Of a DNA stretch of 64,000 bases, positions 58,898-64,000 are shown in pieces. Positions within the stretch are counted from its first letter, which is position 1, and each line of letters begins with the position of its first letter. The notes beneath the pieces are model-generated. The model saw only the letters and a program-made list of their open reading frames with translations, was not told the origin of the DNA and did not search any database. This stretch comes from Amycolatopsis alba DSM 44262 (GTDB lineage Bacteria > Actinomycetota > Actinomycetes > Mycobacteriales > Pseudonocardiaceae), in assembly GCF_000384215.1 (NCBI RefSeq), contig NZ_KB913032.1, positions 9,571,605-9,635,604 on the forward strand. Direction: 5' to 3'. The translations under genes were made by a program, and so were the position numbers.

Positions 58898-59820
58898 CTT
58901 TTCGCACCGCCGCGGTGATCGGCGCGGGCACGATCGGCCTGTCGTGGACGGCGTTGTTCGCGGCACACGACATGGAGGTCTGGGTTACGGACCCGCGGCC
59001 GGATCTCGCCGACGCCGTCGACGGCGCGCTGGAGGCGTTCGCCCCGCATCTCGGCCGGGACGTCGCGGACCTCGCCCCTCGCGTCCACCTCGCCGCTGAC
59101 GTCTCCGAAGCCGTCCGGAACGCGGATGTCGTGCAGGAGAACGGACCGGAGAGCGTCGAGTTCAAGAAGGACCTGTTCGCGACTCTGGTCCGCGAGGCGC
59201 CCTCGCACGCGCTGCTGCTCAGCTCGTCTTCGGCGATCCCCTCGACGGCGTTCGCGGGAGACCTCGACGACGCGTCGCGAGTCCTCATCGGCCACCCGTT
59301 CAACCCGCCGCACCTGATCCCGCTGGTCGAGGTCGTGCCCGGCGAGCGCACGAGCACCGGGTCGGTGGACCGCGCCGTCGAGTTCTACCGGTTCGTCGGC
59401 CGCACCCCGGTGGTCGAACGCAAGGAGATCCCCGGCTTCGTCGGCAACCGGCTGCAGAACGCGCTGAGCCGTGAGGCGATCTACCTGGTGGAACAAGGTG
59501 TCGTGTCACCGTCCGAACTGGACGCGGTGATGACGAACTCGCTCGGCATCCGCTGGTCCACGGTCGGGCCGTTCCTCGGCTCGCATCTGGGCGGCGGCCC
59601 CGGCGGCTACCGGCACATGACCGAGCACATCGGCAAGTCGATGAAGAAGATGTGGGCCGGCCTCGGCCAGCCCTCGCAGTCCCCCGAAGAACAGGAACGG
59701 CTCATCGAAGCCGTGGAATCCGCTTACGGCTCCTCCACGTACTCGGAACTCGCCGAGACGCGCGACCGCAAGCAGCTCGCGGTGCTGTCCGCTTTGGACA
59801 CCGCCAAGGAGGAGAACTGA
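58894..59820 (+). CDS. 3-Hydroxyacyl-CoA dehydrogenase-type enzyme
   Basis: 308 residues. Rossmann motif AAVIGAGTIGLSWTALFA, the SSSSAIPSTAFA segment, and the catalytic histidine in GHPFNPPHLIPLVEVV. The C-terminal part (GPFLGSHLGGGPGGYRHM) resembles lambda-crystallin/L-carnitine dehydrogenase-type members more than fatty-acid FadB. It may therefore oxidise a free 3-hydroxy acid instead of a CoA ester. Confidence 0.9.
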   Translation: MTFRTAAVIGAGTIGLSWTALFAAHDMEVWVTDPRPDLADAVDGALEAFAPHLGRDVADLAPRVHLAADVSEAVRNADVVQENGPESVEFKKDLFATLVREAPSHALLLSSSSAIPSTAFAGDLDDASRVLIGHPFNPPHLIPLVEVVPGERTSTGSVDRAVEFYRFVGRTPVVERKEIPGFVGNRLQNALSREAIYLVEQGVVSPSELDAVMTNSLGIRWSTVGPFLGSHLGGGPGGYRHMTEHIGKSMKKMWAGLGQPSQSPEEQERLIEAVESAYGSSTYSELAETRDRKQLAVLSALDTAKEEN

Positions 59821-59821
59821 C

Positions 59822-61015
59822 ATGACCGGCACACTCAAAGAGCAACTGACCGCAGACTTCTACGACTACGAAGCCCTGCTGCCCGACGAGGAGCGCAAGC
59901 TGCTGCTCAAGGCGCGCGACTTCATGCGCACCGAGGTCAAACCGCTCGTGAACGAGAACTGGGCCAAGGGCGAGTTCCCGCACGAGCTCATCGGCAAGTT
60001 CCGCGAACAGGGCCTCGCCGGGCTGCCCTACGAGGGCTACGGCGAGCACCTCCCCGCCACGAGCCACCTGCTCAGCGGCATGATGGCGATGGAGATGACC
60101 CGCACGGACCCGTCCGTGGCCACGTTCTTCGGTGTCCACAACGGACTCGCGATGTACAGCATCTACTCGGGCGGTGACCAGGAGCAGCGTGACCGCTGGC
60201 TCCCGTCGATGGCGGCGATGGACAAGATCGGCGCGTTCGCGATGACCGAGCCGCTCGGCGGTTCCGACGTCGCGGGCGGCATGCGCACCACGGCGCGGCG
60301 CGACGGTGACACCTGGATCCTCAACGGCGCCAAGAAGTGGATCGGCAACGCGACCTTCGCCGACCTGGTCATCGTGTGGGCCCGCGACGAGGAGGACAAC
60401 AACGTCAAGGGTTTCGTGGTCGAGAAGGACTCGCCGGGGTTCGTCCCGGTGAAGATCGAGAACAAGTTCGCGTTCCGCATCGTGGAGAACGCGGAGATCA
60501 CGCTGACCGACGTCCGCGTGCCGGAGGCCAACCGGCTCCACGGCATCGACTCGTTCCGCGACGTCGCCGAGATCCTGCGCGCGACCCGCGGTGGCGTGGC
60601 CTGGCAGGCGCTGGGCGTGATGATCGGCGCCTACGAGCTCGCGCTGGACTACGCCAAGGAGCGCAAGCAGTTCGGCCGTCCGATCGCGCGGTTCCAGCTG
60701 GTGCAGGACCTGCTGGTGAAGAGCCTCGGCAACATCACCGCGTCGTGGGGCATGCTGGTGCAGCTGGCCCGGCTGCAGGACGCCGGGATCTTCAAGGACG
60801 AGCACTCGTCGCTGGCCAAGGCTTTCGTGACCTCGCGGATGCGGGAGGTCGTCGCCTGGGGCCGTGAGATCTTCGGCGGCAACGGAATCGTGCTGGACAA
60901 CGACATCATGCGGTTCTTCACCGACGCCGAGGCGATCTACTCGTTCGAAGGCACCCGCGAGATGAACACACTGATCGTCGGTAAGGCTATCACCGGCCAA
61001 AGCGCCTTCGTATAA
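59822..61015 (+). CDS. Acyl-CoA dehydrogenase
   Basis: 397 residues. FAD-binding stretches (AFAMTEPLGGSDVAGGM, KKWIGNA) and the catalytic base in YSFEGTREMNTLIVGKAITG near residue 378, the position used in glutaryl-CoA dehydrogenase. It is of the short-branched/glutaryl type. Its ATG follows the previous stop by one base. Last gene of the operon, ended by a long hairpin. Confidence 0.93.
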   Translation: MTGTLKEQLTADFYDYEALLPDEERKLLLKARDFMRTEVKPLVNENWAKGEFPHELIGKFREQGLAGLPYEGYGEHLPATSHLLSGMMAMEMTRTDPSVATFFGVHNGLAMYSIYSGGDQEQRDRWLPSMAAMDKIGAFAMTEPLGGSDVAGGMRTTARRDGDTWILNGAKKWIGNATFADLVIVWARDEEDNNVKGFVVEKDSPGFVPVKIENKFAFRIVENAEITLTDVRVPEANRLHGIDSFRDVAEILRATRGGVAWQALGVMIGAYELALDYAKERKQFGRPIARFQLVQDLLVKSLGNITASWGMLVQLARLQDAGIFKDEHSSLAKAFVTSRMREVVAWGREIFGGNGIVLDNDIMRFFTDAEAIYSFEGTREMNTLIVGKAITGQSAFV

Positions 61016-61022
61016 ACCCGCG

Positions 61023-61085
61023 GCAAGTCCGTGAAGGCCTCCTTGAGGGACTCAGAGTCCCTCAAGGAGGCCTTCACGGACTTGC
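61023..61085. terminator. 63-base perfect palindrome, bidirectional terminator
   Basis: Arms of 31 bases (61023-61053 and 61055-61085) pair perfectly around a single base, 7 bases after the acyl-CoA dehydrogenase stop and 2 bases before the stop codon (61088-61090) of the convergent gene. It contains the GTGAAGGCC core shared with the hairpins at 2539 and 10344. Confidence 0.85.
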
Positions 61086-61087
61086 GT

Positions 61088-62479
61088 CTAGCGGTATTTG
61101 GTGCCGCAGGTGCCCTGGTCGCCGGAGGAGAGGCCGTCCCGGAAGGCGGCGACCCTGGCGAAGCCCGCCGGGAGCGTCCGGCCCTGGACGTCCGCCGCGA
61201 TCAGGCTGTTCCGCGTCAGCATCTCGGCGATGGCCTCGTCGAGGTCGCCCGGCGACAAGGTGAGCGACCCGCGTTTGCCGTCCGCGATGGTCGAGGCCCA
61301 GTAGCCGGTGAGGCAGGCCGTGCGCTGCGCGGCCACCGGGCCGTCGAGCCGGAACCCGCCCTCCTGCTGGACGGCGAGGGTGTAACGCGACGCGACCTCG
61401 GCGAACGCGGCGAAGTCACCGATGCCGCCTTGCCGTCCCCTGCGCGGCGGGGTCCCGATGCGGACAAGACCGTCGAGGTCGAGGGCGATCTGGTTGGACT
61501 CCGGGCAGTACGACGCGAGCGAGTCCTCCGTCGTGACACCGCAGGCCGCTCCGGCGGTCAGCGTCGGCGGGGTGGCCGCGAGCCGGAAGGCCTGCCGGAG
61601 GCTGGTGGTGAGATCGGCCAGCGCCTCGCGATCGTCGAGACGGACGTTCGCCGCGGCCGACCCGGAACCGCCTTGTGTGCTGCGGCCCTCGATCTCCCGT
61701 TCGTCGATCATCGCGCAGCGGGCGGGCCCGTCGGTGAACCCGAACTGGAACGCGGAAACCCGGTCGAACGCGCTGCCGTGCGCGCCGTCGTCGTCGAACG
61801 CGACCCCGGCGGAGTCCCGGATCCGGAACAGCGCGGTGAGCACCTCGTTGAGCCCGCGGCCGGTGGAAACCTGGAACATCGCCGACTTGCCTTCGGCGAC
61901 CCAGCGGAAGTACGCCCCGGTGTAGCAGTCGGCCTGTTGTTCCTTGACGATCGACGGTGTCGCGGCCGGGAGGCCCAGCCGGAACTGGACGGCGTGACCG
62001 ATCTCGTGGGCGAGCACGGCCATGACCGCCGCCGATCCGATGGAGTCGCCGAGCGTCGGCAGCAGTTCCCCGCGATCCCACGCGACGACGTCTTCTCCCG
62101 CACAGTAGAAGGCGTTCACCAACCCGGCCGTCGAAGCTCCGCAGATCACCCGGCCGCGGCCCGCCGAATCGTACGAGGCGAGGGTGGCCAGCGGCCGGAA
62201 GTCGCGGTTGAAGACCGCCGGCAGATGCTCTCGCCAGTATCGCTGGACATCGGCGACGGCGTTGGCCGCGAGATTGTCGATCTCCCCGCCGTCCCCGCCG
62301 TCGACCGGGAGGGCGGCGTCGCGCACGCCGGGTTTGAGACCACTGGGGCCGTCGGTGATCTCGAGCCCGGCGACCCTGGTGGGATCCACCGGTTGTGCCG
62401 CTCCCCCTACAGTCGCGGCACAACCGGTGAGGAACAGAGACAGGCTCGCCACGATCGCCCAGCCGGACTGACGCTTCAT
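61088..62479 (-). CDS. Lipoprotein of the neutral zinc metallopeptidase type
   Basis: 463 residues. Signal peptide with lipobox (LTGC, Cys near 20). The HExxH motif is present as VLAHEIGHAVQFR near residue 158, followed by EQQADCYTGAYFRW, matching the YpfJ/Zn_peptidase family. The C-terminal half has cysteines and no known catalytic motif. GGGAA lies before ATG 62479. It starts 27 bases after the next lipoprotein's stop and may be co-transcribed with it. Confidence 0.85.
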   Translation of the reverse strand: MKRQSGWAIVASLSLFLTGCAATVGGAAQPVDPTRVAGLEITDGPSGLKPGVRDAALPVDGGDGGEIDNLAANAVADVQRYWREHLPAVFNRDFRPLATLASYDSAGRGRVICGASTAGLVNAFYCAGEDVVAWDRGELLPTLGDSIGSAAVMAVLAHEIGHAVQFRLGLPAATPSIVKEQQADCYTGAYFRWVAEGKSAMFQVSTGRGLNEVLTALFRIRDSAGVAFDDDGAHGSAFDRVSAFQFGFTDGPARCAMIDEREIEGRSTQGGSGSAAANVRLDDREALADLTTSLRQAFRLAATPPTLTAGAACGVTTEDSLASYCPESNQIALDLDGLVRIGTPPRRGRQGGIGDFAAFAEVASRYTLAVQQEGGFRLDGPVAAQRTACLTGYWASTIADGKRGSLTLSPGDLDEAIAEMLTRNSLIAADVQGRTLPAGFARVAAFRDGLSSGDQGTCGTKYR

Positions 62480-62505
62480 CACACCATTCCCGTCTCTGCC
62501 GTCTG

Positions 62506-63390
62506 TCAACCGAAGAAGACCGAGCTGACCGTGTCGTCGAACCCGAGCTTCGCGAGATCCTTGACGTCCCCGTCGATGACGAGGGACTTGCCCTTGCAGT
62601 CCTTTTCGGACCAGAGCTTGAGCGAACCGGACGCGGAGACCGACGACGTCACGTCCGGACGGGCGACGTTCTGGCAGCCCTTGCCCGCGAGCCCCTGCGA
62701 CGGTTCATCGTCGCTGAAGTTCTTGCCGTCGAAGAGAATCGCGCTCGACGCGGGCTTCTGCGGCGACGTGCTCTCGTCCGGCTGCCCGCCCTGCGCCTTC
62801 TGGCCGTTCGGCGCGAGCCCGAACCATGTTCCCCCGACACCCTGGCCGAGCGTGTCGCCGGGCTTGGCGTCCTTCGCGAACCGGTAGGCGGGCCAGCCGC
62901 CGACGGTCAGCTGCAAGGTGCCGTCGTCCCGCTTGACCGTGCCGACGGCGGATTTCCTGACCCCGGCGAGGAAAACCTTGCTGCCCGGCGTGACCAGCAC
63001 CGGCGGCCACGTCTTGGCGCAGTCGCCGTTGCAGGTCGACTTCGACGGCTTGGCGGTGTCCTTGTCGAAGCGGTACAACGTCAGGCCCGCGCCGTTGACG
63101 ACCACCGGATCGAGGTTTCCCGCCTTGGCCGCCTTGAGCTGCACCCATTTGCGGGCGACGTTCTGGTCCGCGGTGCCGGGCGTCCCGTCCGGCCCGGTCG
63201 CCCAGTCACCGGTCTTGGGCTGCGCGTTGTTGGCCTTCGCGCTCCCCGCGAGGAAGGACAACTCGCCGGCGACCTGTTCGACCGGCGCCGGGTCCTGCCG
63301 CGGCGCGGCTTCCCTTGTACCGCAAGCCGCGAGCGACAACGCCCCCGCGGCGACGAGCACGGCGACCGGCACGATCCGTTTGCTGAGCAC
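62506..63390 (-). CDS. Lipoprotein with YxFxxD repeat (COG4315-like)
   Basis: 294 residues. Signal peptide and lipobox LAAC. The COG4315 pattern appears as LTLYRFDKDTAKPSKSTC with a second copy (WPAYRFAKDAKPGDT), separated by CNGDCAKTWPPVL. This secreted repeat is common in actinobacteria; SCO0930-like members are linked to the cell envelope. A Ser/Pro linker and a C-terminal two-cysteine domain (KGCQNV, KDCKGKSL) follow. GGAGAAGG precedes the GTG start. Confidence 0.83.
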   Translation of the reverse strand: MLSKRIVPVAVLVAAGALSLAACGTREAAPRQDPAPVEQVAGELSFLAGSAKANNAQPKTGDWATGPDGTPGTADQNVARKWVQLKAAKAGNLDPVVVNGAGLTLYRFDKDTAKPSKSTCNGDCAKTWPPVLVTPGSKVFLAGVRKSAVGTVKRDDGTLQLTVGGWPAYRFAKDAKPGDTLGQGVGGTWFGLAPNGQKAQGGQPDESTSPQKPASSAILFDGKNFSDDEPSQGLAGKGCQNVARPDVTSSVSASGSLKLWSEKDCKGKSLVIDGDVKDLAKLGFDDTVSSVFFG

Positions 63391-63504
63391 GATTCCTTCT
63401 CCCCTGCACCCTGGGTTCCGGGCTGTCCGGAACTCCCCTACGCCATCGACACGGACGGCGATGCGATGCGGTTCAAAAGAATCTTGGAAAAGTTTCCGTG
63501 CGGC

Positions 63505-64000
63505 TCAGTTGACGCAGCCGGCCATCGCGGACGGCGCGGCAGGAGTCGAGGAAGACGAAGGCGGGGCGGCGACCGACGAAGTGGCCGCCACCGGCTTGAC
63601 CCCGATCCCACCGGTCGGCTCCCCCACCGCGGCGACGGTCGTCGACGTCAGCGCGGACTTCACGAACGCCTTCACCGCGGCCGGGTCCACCTTCACCGCG
63701 TCGCCGTCGGACGGCGTCGGCAGCGAAAGGCTCTGGACCGGGATCGTCTGGAATTTGATCGCGCCCGAACTCATCCCCCGCAGCTGCTGCGCGAAGCTCA
63801 GCACGTCCCAGCCGCGGTCGAGCACGACCGAACCCTGGATCGCGCCGATCAGCGCGCTCAGCCGGGTGGGGTCGGTGAAGGTCCCGGCGTCCAGCATGGT
63901 CTTGGCCATGCTGGACAGGAACGCCTGCTGCCGCGCGATGCGGTCGAGGTCGCTGGGCAGCCCGTGCCGCTGCCGCACGAAGGCGAGCGCCTGCGCGCCG
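63505..64000 (-). CDS. LytR-CpsA-Psr (LCP) family protein, 5' end outside window
   Basis: The last 165 residues of an LCP protein. The frame is open to the right edge. The conserved catalytic/lipid-binding block VRQRHGLPSDLDRIARQQAF is present (R..D..R..RQQ pattern). It is followed by an Ala/Thr/Pro/Ser-rich tail with a final cysteine. LCP enzymes attach glycopolymers such as arabinogalactan or teichoic acids to peptidoglycan. Confidence 0.88.
   Translation of the reverse strand, partial: GAQALAFVRQRHGLPSDLDRIARQQAFLSSMAKTMLDAGTFTDPTRLSALIGAIQGSVVLDRGWDVLSFAQQLRGMSSGAIKFQTIPVQSLSLPTPSDGDAVKVDPAAVKAFVKSALTSTTVAAVGEPTGGIGVKPVAATSSVAAPPSSSSTPAAPSAMAGCVN

Noticed and set aside
56216..61015. Secondary-metabolite gene cluster
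   Set aside because: No polyketide, peptide synthetase or terpene core enzyme is present; the operon fits acid degradation better.

Overview
The window is high-GC actinobacterial chromosome. It most resembles a Pseudonocardiaceae genome of the Amycolatopsis type. Reasons: the G/C-rich third codon positions, frequent GTG/TTG starts, ATGA/GTGA gene overlaps, and a gene order that follows the conserved Mycobacterium tuberculosis block rnj-dapA-thyX / dapB-pepR-pnp-rpsO-ribF-truB / dinF-nrnA-rbfA-infB-nusA-rimP. The genus is an inference from gene content and style; no 16S rRNA or tRNA gene was seen.

Left third (1-22 kb, mostly minus strand): a VWA/solute-binding protein cut by the left edge; a pentapeptide-repeat protein; rnj, dapA, a Ser/Thr kinase, an ACT protein and thyX; a divergent ribbon-helix-helix (HicB-like) gene with a DUF4097 gene behind it; a YcaQ-type winged-helix protein; GNAT, GtrA and VTT-like membrane genes; then dapB with a small TPR membrane protein, pepR, pnp, rpsO, a 2H phosphodiesterase, an XRE regulator, ribF and truB. 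These cover lysine/cell-wall precursor synthesis, thymidylate synthesis, RNA decay and flavin cofactors.

Middle (22-42 kb): MFS and MATE transporters, a SecY paralogue, nrnA, a divergent Trm-G10-like methyltransferase, a three-gene polar amino acid type ABC importer, a lipoprotein esterase, then the translation/transcription operon rimP-nusA-ylxR-infB followed by ylxP and rbfA. The ABC/esterase/methyltransferase block separates nrnA from rbfA, which are neighbours in related genomes. Beyond rimP lie a ferritin-like lipoprotein, an unknown membrane-anchored protein, a class V aminotransferase and a PEP-mutase-like protein.

Right third (42-64 kb, accessory): two PH-domain membrane proteins opposite a TetR gene, a GOLPH3/GPP34 protein next to a GT39 glycosyltransferase, a NarL-type two-component system, HxlR and TetR/SRPBCC genes, a secreted CocE-like hydrolase, two small exported proteins, an OmpR-type two-component system with a LysR gene, a five-gene acyl-CoA operon (CaiB, enoyl-CoA hydratase, acetoacetate-decarboxylase-like, 3-hydroxyacyl-CoA dehydrogenase, acyl-CoA dehydrogenase), a zinc-metallopeptidase-like lipoprotein, a YxFxxD lipoprotein and the end of an LCP protein.

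The most unusual material is between genes. A strictly 53-bp element occurs five times (23-bp arm, 7-bp spacer, 23-bp arm). Each arm is itself a stem with an invariant GCCAC or GTGGC loop, and the stems covary between copies. A second family of 21-bp tandem units forms clusters at three loci, two of them directly beside a 53-bp element. One 53-bp copy lies between direct repeats that duplicate the last codons of the upstream gene. Several operators can be read closely, notably a ribbon-helix-helix site that fills a -35/-10 spacer and a pair of TetR palindromes covering two divergent promoters.
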